Assembly: GCF_023898315.1 (NCBI RefSeq)
Contig: NC_064621.1
Span: 533,841,383-533,905,382, forward strand
Length of the DNA: 64,000 nt
From: Schistocerca nitens
Lineage: Eukaryota > Arthropoda > Insecta > Orthoptera > Acrididae
Direction of reading: 5' to 3'
Part shown: positions 43,401-53,678 of the stretch, in pieces
Layout: every line of letters begins with the position of its first letter
Numbering within the stretch: position 1 is the stretch's first letter
The notes under the pieces: model-generated
What the model was told of the DNA's origin: nothing
The model's database searches: none
Seen by the model: only the letters and a program-made list of their open reading frames with translations
Program-made: the position numbers and the translations under genes

Positions 43401-45568
43401 GCACGGGCGAGGGCAAGGATATCTAACACAGCGAAAGCAGACCGACCCAGGGCACAGAAATATAATGTAACAACTTTAGAATCAGTGGAAGTAAGAGAAC
43501 AGTATCAGGAGAAGATAACTCGGATTCCGGAAAATGCTGGAGAATATAACAATATTGAAGATCAGTGGGAAGCAATAAAAACGATGGTGGAGACATCGGG
43601 AAGAGAGATACTTGGAATTGGGACAAGACAAGTAAGACCATCATGGTTTGATATTGAACATGAAATAGTAACTGAAGAAAAGAACAAAGCATATAGAAGG
43701 ACACTGCAATCACACTGTACGAGGAGGATAGTAGAAGAATACAGAGAAAAATGGAGGATTGAAAAGAGGACTCACCAAAGAAAAAAGAAGAGAATGGATG
43801 AAAGCAAGTGTCAAAAAAATGGAGCTCATGAGAAGCAAAAATGACATAAGAAAATTCTATAGAGAGGTGAATGCGGCACGGAAGCCTTGTGGTAGCAAAA
43901 CAATCTTAATAAAAGATGAGACAGGGAATATAATAAGTGAAGGGAAGGGAATATGCGAAAGATGGCAAAGATATTTTGATAGTCTCTTCAACCCTAGAAT
44001 AACTATACCAGAGAACCCAACAGACACGAATGGGGAAGAGGACCCAGACAACAACACTACCCCACCAAATATAGAAGAAGTGAAAACTGCCATGAAGAAA
44101 TTGAAAAACAACAAGGTGGCAGGGACAGATGGTATTCCAGCAGAACTGTTTAAGCAAGGAGGCAGAGAGCTAGAACAAAACCTTCTGAAAGGGTTACCAG
44201 AACATGGGAAGAGGAGAAAATGCCCCAACAATGGAAAGAGGGTATCATATCTCCCTATATATAAGAAAGGAGATAAGATGGAGTGTGGCAATTACAGAGG
44301 GATCGCACTAATTAATTTGGGACATAAAATACTCTCTAATATACTATTCGACAGAATACTCCCAGTCATACAGAGGGAGATGGGGCCCTACCAATGCGGA
44401 TTCCTTCCTGGTAAGTCAACCATAGATCAAATATTCACCTTAAGACAAATCCTGGAAAAAACAAACGAATACGGAGTTGGCATGCATCACCTCTTTATAG
44501 ATTTCAAAGCAGCTTATGATAGCATAAATAGAGAGCAGTTATATCAAGCTCTAGATGAACTGGGAATCTCTAGAAAGTTGGTAAGGCTGGTGAGAATGAC
44601 AATGAGCGTAAGAATAGGAGGAATGATGTCCAACGCATTGAGTATTAAAAATGGAGTGCGACAAAGGGATGCATTGGCATGCCTTCTCTTTAATGCCGCC
44701 TTGGAGAAAGTGATGAGAAATGCAAACGCTCTGAACAGAGGAACGATCTTCTATAAATCGGTGCAGATACTGGCCTACATAGATGACATAGATATAATAG
44801 CAGGAACCCCTAAAAGCAATGGAAGAGACATTTACAGCTCTTGAACAGGCCTGTAGGAACATGGGGTTAATTATTAATGAACAAAAAACAAAATATATGG
44901 CAGCTGGAAAAGCACATAGAGAAAATATGCCAAATGTAATAACAATGGGCACTTATACATTTGAGAGAGTTGAACATTTCAAGTATCTGGGCCCAACAGT
45001 TACACATCTAAATGATACCTCCTTTGAAATTAAGCAGAGATTAATACTGGCCAACAGAGCCTATTTTGCCCTAACAAGACTTCTATCCTCAAGGCTCCTG
45101 ACTCGTACCACGAAATTAACTATGTATAAATCACTTATACGACCAGTGCTTACATATGCCTCTGAAGCCTGGACATTAACAGCTAAAGATATTGAACTAC
45201 TGGATGCATCGGAAAGAAAGGTACTTAGATGAATTATCAGCCCAGTCTGTGAAAGAGGAAGATGGAGGATGAGATACAACCATGAGTTGTATACCATATA
45301 CAAAGACCAACACATCAGAAGGATAGTGAAATCATCCAGACTGAGGTTGGCGGGACATGTGGCTCGCATGAATGATACAGAAGTAACAAAGAGAATATTA
45401 CAAGAAAAGCCAGGAGGGAAGAGAGGACGTGGCCGACCAAGAGCCAGATGGGAAGATGGAGTAACTGAAGATCTTAGGAAGATGGGCTATAGAAACTGGA
45501 GAGTATTGGCAAAGGACCTAGAGAGATGGAAGGAAATTGTAGAGGCCAAGGCTCATCATGAGCTGTAG
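43401..45568 (+). pseudogene. Reverse transcriptase and C-terminus of LINE delta
   Basis: The linker (EVREQYQEKITRI ... KNKAYRRTLQS) shifts frame near 43760. RT then reads KKLKNNKVAGTDGIPAELFK, YKKGDKMECGNYRGIALIN, GPYQCGFLPGKSTIDQIFTL, HLFIDFKAAYDSINREQLY (first catalytic Asp), GVRQRDALACLLFN (normally GVRQGD) and the catalytic YIDDIDIIA. After a shift near 44820 come LINEQKTKYM, HFKYLG, LIRPVLTYASEAWTL and a C-terminal HVARMNDTEVTKRIL with GKRGRGRPRARW. All motifs are recognisable; about three lesions would need correction for activity. Confidence 0.88.
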
Positions 45569-45591
45569 AGCCAAGAAAGAAGAAGACGAAG

Positions 45592-46212
45592 ATTGCAAGT
45601 GGGTCCCTTTTATTGTTTGCCGATCTAAGACATTCCTTGTTCTTCCTTGTTGGTTTGAAAATTGTCTTTACGCCGTGTTTGTGCAATATTTGGTCGATTC
45701 TGTCCATCAGAATCGCCGTACCCAACATTTCTTTTTCTGATTTCTTACTTTGCTGAGTGTTTGGCTCTGTTACACTTCTAATATCATTTGTGGAGTACCC
45801 ATTGCTCCTCAGAACACTTTCCAGGTGTTGCATTTTGCGTTTGAGGTGCTGTTGCTCACAAATTCTTCCTGACCGCCTTACGAGCGTATGAATCATGTCT
45901 CTTTTCTGGCTCGGGTGGTGGTTTGATAGTTTGTGCAGATATTGGTCCATGTGTGTCAGTTTTTGGTACACACTATGTCCCAGGTTTTTGCCATCCCTTG
46001 TGACCAGTACATGTAGAAATGGTAGTTTTTTGTCCTTTTCTACTTCCATGGTAAATTTTATGTTGGCATGGAGGCTGTTCAAGTGTCTTAGGAAGTCACC
46101 GAGCTGTTCCTCACCATAGCTCCACAGAACGAAAGTATCATCGACGTATCTGTACCACACCTTAGGTTTACAAGTCACCGAGTCCAGTGCCTGTGCTTTG
46201 AAATGTTCCATG
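45592..46212 (-). pseudogene. RT fragment of second-lineage Penelope element
   Basis: The minus-strand frame starts at the truncated end with MEHFKAQALDSVTCKPKVWY and the catalytic RYVDDTFVLW. It continues NSLHANIKFTMEVEKDKKLPFL, VLVTRDGKNLGHSVYQK, RDMIHTLVRRSGRICEQQHL and NGYSTNDIRSV, into the linker to GIY-YIG (FKPTRKNKECLRSANNKRDP). The frame is open up to the LINE insertion point. The N-terminal two-thirds of RT is missing because of 5' truncation. Confidence 0.9.
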
Positions 46213-46225
46213 AATTGTGGCTACT

Positions 46226-46402
46226 CCTCCTTTCTCCATATTTTCTCAACCGAAGTAAGCGGGTAACTTAAGTGCTGTAACATTTAACATATCTGTAGCA
46301 GTGGTCACATGATGTTCCGAGAGGAAGATTATATCAACTGATTTGCTGGGGAGCAACGAAGGTGCCTCCACATGTTCATTTTACTTACATGCTACATAGA
46401 AG
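46226..46402 (-). pseudogene. LINE epsilon, endonuclease piece
   Basis: The minus-strand translation gives an endonuclease stretch with the LSEHHVTTATDML and PAYFGREKYG regions after frame adjustment. It continues into 41678 once the Penelope element is removed and joins 49391 upstream once the plus-strand LINE is removed. Confidence 0.7.
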
Positions 46403-46529
46403 AAAGTAAAATGCTGACGCTCCCTGGAAATGTTGCCCAATCAGACAACGGCCAAACCTTCCACCACCAGAAACCAATGCAATCAAAAGCCAAAAACAAA
46501 AACAGGTCCTCTTCAGGGCCAAACCTGAC

Positions 46530-47281
46530 GATTGTCAGCCTGAACGTCGAGGGAATCACCAAGAATAAAGAGGATGTAATATCGCAGCTATGCCAATCAA
46601 AACGCATAGAGATGAAACAGCAAACAGACCCAATATCAAAGGAATGCGCTTGGCAGTAGAAGCACCTCACAGAGGTATGGGAGTGCAATATTTACCAGAC
46701 CTGAGATGCTGCTCTCTTCCACGAGTAAGACAACCACCAACAACATTGAAGTGTTAGCCATACAGAGTGGATCATTTACAATATGCTCCATACATAAACT
46801 CCCCGGCCAGAACTTACACATTTCAACGCCAGAAGGCTTCAACAACCAAAGGACACACTTCGTTGTGGGCGACTTTAACAGCCACAGCACCAGCTGGGGC
46901 TACGATGAGACAGACGCCAATGGTCAGCTGCTAGAACAATGGGCTGAGGCAAATAACCTCTCACTTCTCCACGACCCGAAGCTCTCCTGCTCCTTCAACA
47001 GCAAAATTTGGAAGCAAGGTTACAATCCCGATATTTGCTTTGTCAACCGGAGCATCCACGACACCTGCTGCAAAAGAGTATATGATGCAATCCCAATGAC
47101 ACAACATCGACCTATTGGAATCCAAGTCTACTCAACAATCAAAACAACCAAAATACCTTACCGTAGGAGATTCAACTTTAAAAAGGCTAGGTGGTCAGAA
47201 TGTTCCCAAGCGCTGGATGAGGAATTAGCCAGTCTGACCCCAACACCAAATAATTATCTTATCTTTGTTGGGGCTTTGTGA
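46530..47281 (+). pseudogene. AP endonuclease of LINE zeta
   Basis: Reads LTIVSLNVEGITKNKEDVIS (the N-terminal LNV.GI motif), then, after frame changes near 46660-46700, IYSIHKLPGQ-like and HFVVGDFNSHSTSWGY (GDFN motif). EANNLSLLHDP, WKQGYNPDICFVN (catalytic-region Asp) and MTQHRPIGIQV (SDHRP counterpart, with the DH changed to QH) follow. The changed catalytic histidine neighbourhood and the frame breaks suggest loss of activity. Confidence 0.82.
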
Positions 47282-49356
47282 AAGGTATCTAGACGCTATA
47301 TTCCTAGGGGCTACAGACAACACTATATCCCAGGGCTCTCAAATGCCTCAAAGGACATCCTGGAGAAGTATCAAGTATTGTTCGTGGAAGACCCATTCAG
47401 CGACGAAACCATCACTTGCGGCACAGCTTTAATGTCAGCCCTCAGCGAGGCATGCGAGAAGAAGTGGATAGCAACCCTAGAAAGAATGGATATGTCCCAC
47501 AGTAGCAAAATAGCCTGGAACCTGATTAAGAAACTGGATGGTGACCCAAGGCTAAGCAAGGCCCTGGCCAACGTAACTCCAAACCAGGTGGCCAACCAAC
47601 TCCTTCTAAACGGCAAGTTCAACTCCAAACATCAGAAAACTAAAATCACACGCCTACTGCCAACGGAAAACACCAACTTCCAGAAACCATTTACCATGAG
47701 AGAGTTGAACAATGGCATAAATACCATGAAGAATGGGAAAGCCACTGGGTTTGATGATATTTGCATGGAACAGATTAAAAACTTCGGCCTTGGCGCCAGG
47801 GACTGGATACTTGGACTTTTTAACGTGTGTCGTGAAACCTTTCAAATCCCGAAACTGTGGAGGAAGTCAAAATTGGTGGCTCTCCTTAAACCTGGGAAGG
47901 ACCCAGAGTCTCTGAAGAGCTATCGACCCATAACCCCTCTCTGCCACCTGTTTAAGCTCTATGAAAGATTGATCCTCAACAGAATAGAGAAGATTGTTGA
48001 CTCGAAGCTAATTCGACACCAAGGACGTTTTAGACCTGGAAAGTCCTGTACCAGTCAAATTCTGGCATTGACGGAACATATCGAGGATGGGTTTGAGAAT
48101 AAACTAATCACCGGGCTGGCACTAGTCGACCTAAGTTCCGCCTATGATACAGTAGATCACCGGACACTACTGCATAAAACCTACAAGACCCTGAAAGACT
48201 ACTACCTAGTCAAGATAATCGAATTCCTGCTCCAAAATAGACAGTGTTTCGTAATGCTTGAGGGGAAAAAGAGTCGATGGCGGAATCAGAAAAATGGGCT
48301 CGCCCAAGGGAGTGTGTTGGTGCAAATCCTATTCAACATATACACAAATGACCAACCAACTCCAGACAAAACCAAAACTTTTGTACATGCAGACGACCTG
48401 GCAATAACAGCTCAAGCCAACAGGTTTGAAGCCATCGAGGAGAAACTAGAAACCGTCCTTTCTACAATTTCAACCTACTACAAAACAATTCTCTAATACC
48501 CAATCCCTCCGAAACTCAAGTGAGTGCATTCCATCTGAACTCGAGGCAGGCAAAGTACGGGCTCAATGTTACCTGGGATGGGACATTACTAGAACACACA
48601 GATGCTCCCACCTACCTTGGCGTTGTGCTGGACAGAACATTGACATACAAATATCATTGCGAAAAAACACGCAAAAAAGTAGAAGCACGAAACTCCCTAA
48701 TAAGAAAGCTGTCCAATAGCAAATGGGGTGCCAAACCTACCATGGTCAGAACTTCAGCCCAAGCTTTGTGCTTCTCAACTGCCAAATATGCCTGCCCGGT
48801 ATGGTGCAGATCTGCCCACGCAAAAAAGGTAGATGTTAGCTTGAATGAAACATGCAGGATAGTGACAGGCAGCGTGAAACCAAACCCCATAGAAAATCTT
48901 CACAGGGTCGCAGGTTTCACAAACCCTGACTCATGCAGGAAAGCCCATGAACATAAAGAGAAGCTAAAACAAACCTTTGATGCCTGTCACTCAATATTTG
49001 GCCTAGAGTGTGGCCCCAGCAGACTCAAATCCAGACGCCGTTTCCTAAGTTGTACCTTAGATGAGCCCCCCATCTACTATCCACTAAGAGAGGACCCACC
49101 AAGCGGTGTTTCTGGTGATTGGAAAACCTGGAGAATGCTTAACCGCATCAGAACTGGGGTGACTCCTGTGAAATCTAATCTGAGCAAATGGGGTTTGTTG
49201 GACAAAAATGATGACAAATGCGACTGCGGCCCTCTACAGGACATGGAACATCTCCTACAATGCCCTGCCTGCCCCCACAGATGCACCCTCGATGATCTGT
49301 GGCTGGCTAAAGAAGAAGCATTGGACATTGCCCAATACTGGGCAAACAAATTGTAG
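47282..49356 (+). pseudogene. Reverse transcriptase and C-terminal domain of LINE zeta
   Basis: 47378-48496 is open for 372 codons. It contains GINTMKNGKATGFDDICMEQ, KLWRKSKLVALLKPGKDP, SYRPITPLCHLFKLYERLIL, FRPGKSCTSQILALTEHIED, TGLALVDLSSAYDTVDHRTL (first catalytic Asp), GLAQGSVLVQILFNIYTND and HADDLAI (catalytic; normally YADD). A stop and shift near 48500 leads to 48520-49356 with YLGVVLDRTLTY, YACPVWCRSAH and the C-terminal CDCGPLQDMEHLLQCP motif, a CCHC-like DNA-binding feature seen at the end of many I/Jockey-group RTs. Clade not determined. Confidence 0.88.
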
Positions 49357-49390
49357 TTTCCGGACACAAAAAAGTAAAGTAAATGCTCAA

Positions 49391-49633
49391 CTCTAGTTCT
49401 TCAACACAAATAAGCAAGTCACTAATCGTACCCCACAGTCCTCGGATATTCTGGTGCAATAAGGATAACTGATTTTGTGCAGTGGCTGAATTACAACTGG
49501 ATGAACTTAATTTTTCTGGTAAGTTTCTGAACATCTCCAGTATCAGGGCCTGATTGCATGAATTACGTACAATAAAGTTTGCTTCATGACTGCCTGTTTT
49601 ATCATTGTAAATGTAATTTGCAACATGTCTCTG
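49391..49633 (-). pseudogene. LINE epsilon, endonuclease N-terminus
   Basis: The minus strand reads NQLSLLHQNIRGLWGTISDL and LLICVEELELS, the start of the CR1-type AP endonuclease (HQNIRGL ... ELL). It is bounded by the LINE zeta insertion on one side and the SINE on the other. Confidence 0.8.
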
Positions 49634-49857
49634 AATATGTTTTGTTTGGCCGGCCGAAGTGGCCGTGCGGTTAAAGGCGCTGCAGTCTGGAACCGCAAGA
49701 CCGCTACGGTCGCAGGTTCGAATCCTGCCTCGGGCATGGATGTTTGTGATGTCCTTAGGTTAGTTAGGTTTAACTAGTTCTAAGTTCTAGGGGACTAATG
49801 ACCTCAGCAGTTGAGTCCCATAGTGCTCAGAGCCATTTGAACCAATATGTTTTGTTT
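49634..49857 (+). mobile_element. tRNA-derived SINE (copy 2) with target-site duplication
   Basis: The body at 49648-49843 is flanked by a perfect 14-bp aatatgttttgttt (49634-49647 and 49844-49857). Box A (tggccgtgcggt, 49660-49671) and box B (ggttcgaatcc, 49715-49725) are closer to consensus than in the copy at 20-216. The body and the 'agagccatttgaa' end are the same family. It is inserted into LINE epsilon. Confidence 0.95.
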
Positions 49858-50760
49858 CTGCCCTTTCTACCCTAGATAACTGCAGTTCTGTCACTTGAAA
49901 TCACTGATACTTTACCAAATGTGATAGTGCCCCCTGAAGTTATTTGCTATTATCCCAGACAGTTTCCCCTTTCCTTTCCTGTTGAGTTGAATCATGTCAG
50001 CAGGAACCACACCAATACAAGACTTGATACCTGATCCAAGCAGCGGTTCCACCTCTAAATTAACTCTCCCAACAGAAGAGTGTAAAAGAGGCCAGTTATG
50101 GAACCTCTGAACAGACACAAGCTCAACACCAGTATGCTTTGTTTGCTGAAGCTGTCTTTACCAGATCACCCTCAATTTAGTAATTAGGGTCCCTGTCTGT
50201 GCTATTGCCTGCCCCATGTGTTATTACTGCTGTGTCTTCCTTTGTGAGGTGTTTGTAAAGTGAACCTACATTCTCTATCACCTGAGCCAGATTTGCACCA
50301 GGTATAAAAAAAATTATGATCCGAAGCTTGCAACAGTTGGCCAACACCTCTACCATATGGACTACATAACAACAAAACTTTCTTTTTCTTCACAACTTTT
50401 TCTTACTTCTTACTCCTCAAACTCTTTTTGAAAGTTTGTTGTGTCCTTTCTATGCCTAATCTACTTGTGGCTCATCATTTTCCAACTGTGACAACAAATC
50501 AAACCTGTTTTCCACATTAACAACAAAACTATCTGAGAAAATCGTATTTCTGTTTCTTCTGTAACCTCTTGTCATTTCCCACCTCTCCTTCGTCTTCTCC
50601 TCCCTTAACCTTTCTAGATCTTGTTTTGCTTTATCTAGTTCCAAAACCAATAAGACTGTTTTATTTCCTGAATTCCCATGTCTCTGCAAACACCCATACG
50701 AAAGAAAATCCAACAACCCTCACACCACATGCTGGAACTAACAATCATATGACAAGTCAT
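49858..50760 (-). pseudogene. LINE epsilon ORF1, esterase-like (CR1 type)
   Basis: Minus-strand frames show a coiled-coil or basic part (LELDKAKQDLERLREEKTKE, 50716-50456). A KKVLLLCSPYGRGVGQLLQA segment (50393-50330), a KPGA-like KSGS and an NSVGRVNLEVEPLLGSGI stretch (50118 onward) follow. This resembles the SGNH-hydrolase-like ORF1 protein of CR1 elements, whose nucleophile block is usually L.GDSHGRG. Here it reads CSPYGRG, so the catalytic serine context is altered. ORF1 proteins bind element RNA. Stops break the frame. Confidence 0.65.
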
Positions 50761-51057
50761 ACTCTGCTCACTCATGGCAATAAAATTATAGCTTTAGTCT
50801 AAATTGAACAAGAGTAACATCCTAGGCAACTCAATTAACATATTAAATTTCTTAGTGTTTAGGCCTAAAGTTTCGAACTAATACAAAACTTCCAGAGAAA
50901 TGATTAAATCGGTAGTGTTTACATGATGAAACAAAAGTAAACGAAGAACTGCACTTACACTATATGAACTTTTCATTTATTGCCACACTTTCTCACTTTG
51001 GCTACTTACTAAAGACTGAGATGGATTGTGTATAAGAATACACTAACTACATAAACT
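50761..51057. other. Probable 5' region of LINE epsilon
   Basis: AT-rich sequence up to the start of the gypsy 2 LTR. No motif was recognised. Confidence 0.3.
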
Positions 51058-52671
51058 TGCGGGCTTTCAAATAAAAATAAAATGAAATGGTGTGGATGGC
51101 CCTCAACTACACACCCTCCGACTCAGAGTTGAAATATTAAAAGTTTTGGCTGGTTTCATTGTCTAGGGGCTGAGATACGTAGTAGCCACATTACAAGCCA
51201 AATACTGCTGAGTCTACAGTATACAATATGAATAGACACATGAATCGAATGGTCGGAGGTTCCTATCACTTGGCAACTGCGAATTAATATAGAAATTTAT
51301 AAATGCAAGATTGCAATTGAATAAAATCTGCAGGTACTATTTTAATGACTTTAAATGATGAGTACGATAGCAGAAATACTTTTGAGATTGACGTATATTT
51401 CTACAGAACACTTATTGGTGTCGATCATCCAGCAATTAAATAAAATTTATGTTGAATAACAGGGAGACAGTAGATTCCTACTGCACGTAATTAGCTATGA
51501 ACAACAACATAGCTCCTGAGATATTCACTTCTAAACGCATTCTACATCTTCACCGTGGAAACCTCGGAAATCTCACAAGTTCACAAGTCGGCACTCCAAA
51601 GTATTTCTATCTTTCGCGACCACATGCAAACTGCTCCACACTCTCCAAGTCTCTCCACCACTGTGCATCCGTTGCGCCATCCAGCACCTCCCATGTCCTG
51701 TCCTGTAGTCCCCGAACTCTTCCCCCACTTCGGTCCGGTCTCCCCTTTCACGAGCGCTATGATTGGCTAGTGCGCTCGCGCCATGTCTTCAAGCCAATGC
51801 ACTCACACAGACATAATGAAACACTTTCGAAATTCTGGATTTAAATTTAAATAACTTAAAATTAAATAAATATTCCTATGGCTGGACCATAAACACACTC
51901 TAACACACATTATTAAATACATATACAAATTAAATAAGCATATATCAAAGGAATAGAGCAAAAGGTAGGCCAGTAGCCTAATGTCTCCGTGCTTTCTAAA
52001 ACACAGTAACTATTTAACCAGTTTCTTCATGAGCAGTATATATCAGATATAAACAAAGATATAGGGGAATAAATATATGTATAAACATGTTGCTACCACT
52101 TTTTCGTGTCACTGTGGAGTACTTATGGCCTGATGTGATTGATAGTAATTGGCCATTTTGACCTCCAATAACTCATGTACTATTCAAGTTACATGCCTGT
52201 AATTTATACCAATTTAGGTTTACACTAATAGCTTTCTGGAGACATGTCGATCGATGAAATTGGATGAAGCGTTAAATTTTGGAAATTCATTTCTGGGCAT
52301 TACTTGTATAATTTACTGTCAGATGCTAAACTTTAAACTAATAATGATATTGAAACTATGATTACACCATCAGAACCATCATGTAAATAATGGTAATGTA
52401 CATGTTTCTTTTTGAGGTATCAAGATTCCTCTGGCTACTATTAATTTCTATATGAACTGTGAAATGTCTGCCATTAAGGTTTCACAAAGTCTGCACTCCT
52501 GACATAGAAGTCTCCTTCATCGACACAATGCACCATCCTCGCCACGGTGTCAACATGGAATTCCCAGCCAAGTGATCAGCCTGGACCATGCGCTGGGACT
52601 CTTGCTCAGCTAATGTTTGGCACCACGTGTATGCTGCCAGGCTTCGGCTTGCTGAGCAGCCTGTTTGGCCA
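51058..52671 (-). repeat. Left (3') LTR of gypsy element 2
   Basis: Plus strand starts tgcgggctttcaaataa and ends gtttggcca, giving TG...CA ends. It matches the right LTR over its whole length apart from small indels, including an extra segment of about 48 bp near 52573-52620. It keeps the uninterrupted TTAA site (52014-52017) where the right LTR has a piggyBac insertion. Confidence 0.8.
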
Positions 52672-53678
52672 TGCCAACTCCAAACTTAGAATATCTTCAG
52701 GTTGCCACAACTTGCCTGTTACCTCACACACATCCACTTATTAACATTCTGGCTTGCCAGAATGATTACAACGCCAGGCCAATAGTGTTCACAGATTCTT
52801 TTTGTAGTGGTGTGGGAGCAGCATGAATTTTGAAATAAACTTAAACTATCACAAATTATCAATGAAACGGCATATTAATTAAATGCCTGCCTTTCAGTTA
52901 TGCATAAACAGTTTTTTGGACAAGAAATAAAATTTTTAAATGCACTTTTACTTATGTGCGATTTTGTAAGCACTTCTTGTGCCACTCACTCAGCACTAAG
53001 GCTCCTTCATGCACTAATTTTTTCCATTGCACTACACATGCTCACACGGATTCGCGCATGAAGTATTGATCAACTCACATCAGTATTTTGACCAAGTGCC
53101 TCGCAGAAATCGTGTCTGCCTCGGAGTTCTGAATTCCACCATTTATCGTGACAGATCTGTCTACAGAGAAAACCAAAGTAGAAACCCGTCAGCAAACCAT
53201 TTCCCAAAACCAACCAGGATCCCCGCTGACAATTCCCTCCAGCAGAAAACGATACTTCAGGAACAAAGTCACAAGGCAAACGACTGAATCACAGTAAGCT
53301 CAAATTCCCAGAAGTTCTATTTAATTGATCTTAATAAATCCTTCCTACCTCCAGGCACAAAAAATTGCATGCACATACAATTACAATTTCAATACCCTTC
53401 AAACTGACCACTAAATTCTTTGCCACACTCTTATACAAAGCATAAATCAATACATATTTTACTTAAATTCACGAAGTCACTGACCTCCACGCACCCTGTG
53501 TCTAAACTTTCCCCTGTTGCACACGTACAGTGCCACAATAAACTAACAAATTGCTAATGAATCCCCAAATAAACATAAATTATCCCTCCAAATTACTGTC
53601 ACTAATTACAGATTAGAACAGCTTTTCAGTTCTGCCCTTTCTCTATATACCATTAGCAATTTTAAACTTCTCTCATTT
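52672..53678 (-). other. Gypsy 2 internal region without assigned genes
   Basis: AT-rich. A 69-codon minus-strand stretch (53279-53070) has no recognised domain. This is where pol would be expected, but no motif was seen. Confidence 0.4.

Larger units (their letters stand above)
42282..45609 (+). mobile_element. Full-length RTE-type LINE (delta) with 18-bp duplication
   Basis: The body at 42300-45591 is flanked by a perfect 18-bp duplication attgcaagtgggtccctt (42282-42299 and 45592-45609). It has a 5' UTR of about 370 bp (42300-42680), endonuclease, RT and a C-terminal region, and ends in an agaagaagacgaaga simple tail. Few lesions are visible (two stops or frameshifts in the endonuclease-RT linker and one near 44820), so it is among the younger insertions. 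Confidence 0.93.
41679..46225 (-). mobile_element. Penelope-type element of a second lineage
   Basis: The body at 41692-46212 is flanked by a 13-bp duplication aattgtggctact (41679-41691 and 46213-46225) and interrupts the LINE epsilon endonuclease. Coding on the minus strand is in two parts separated by a full-length LINE inserted at 42300-45591. It is 5'-truncated inside RT. Its motifs (WYRYVDDTFVLW, GKVYV..TG ... NTRIKEHKRH) differ clearly from Penelope-like elements 1-3, so a separate family is present. Confidence 0.9.
46403..49387 (+). mobile_element. Plus-strand LINE (zeta) inserted in LINE epsilon
   Basis: The body at 46416-49375 is flanked by aaagtaaaatgct (46403-46415) and aaagtaaatgct (49376-49387), a 12/13-bp duplication with one base missing. 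It has AP endonuclease, RT and a C-terminal cysteine/histidine motif, with an A-rich 3' end. LINE epsilon resumes in frame sense on both sides. Confidence 0.87.
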
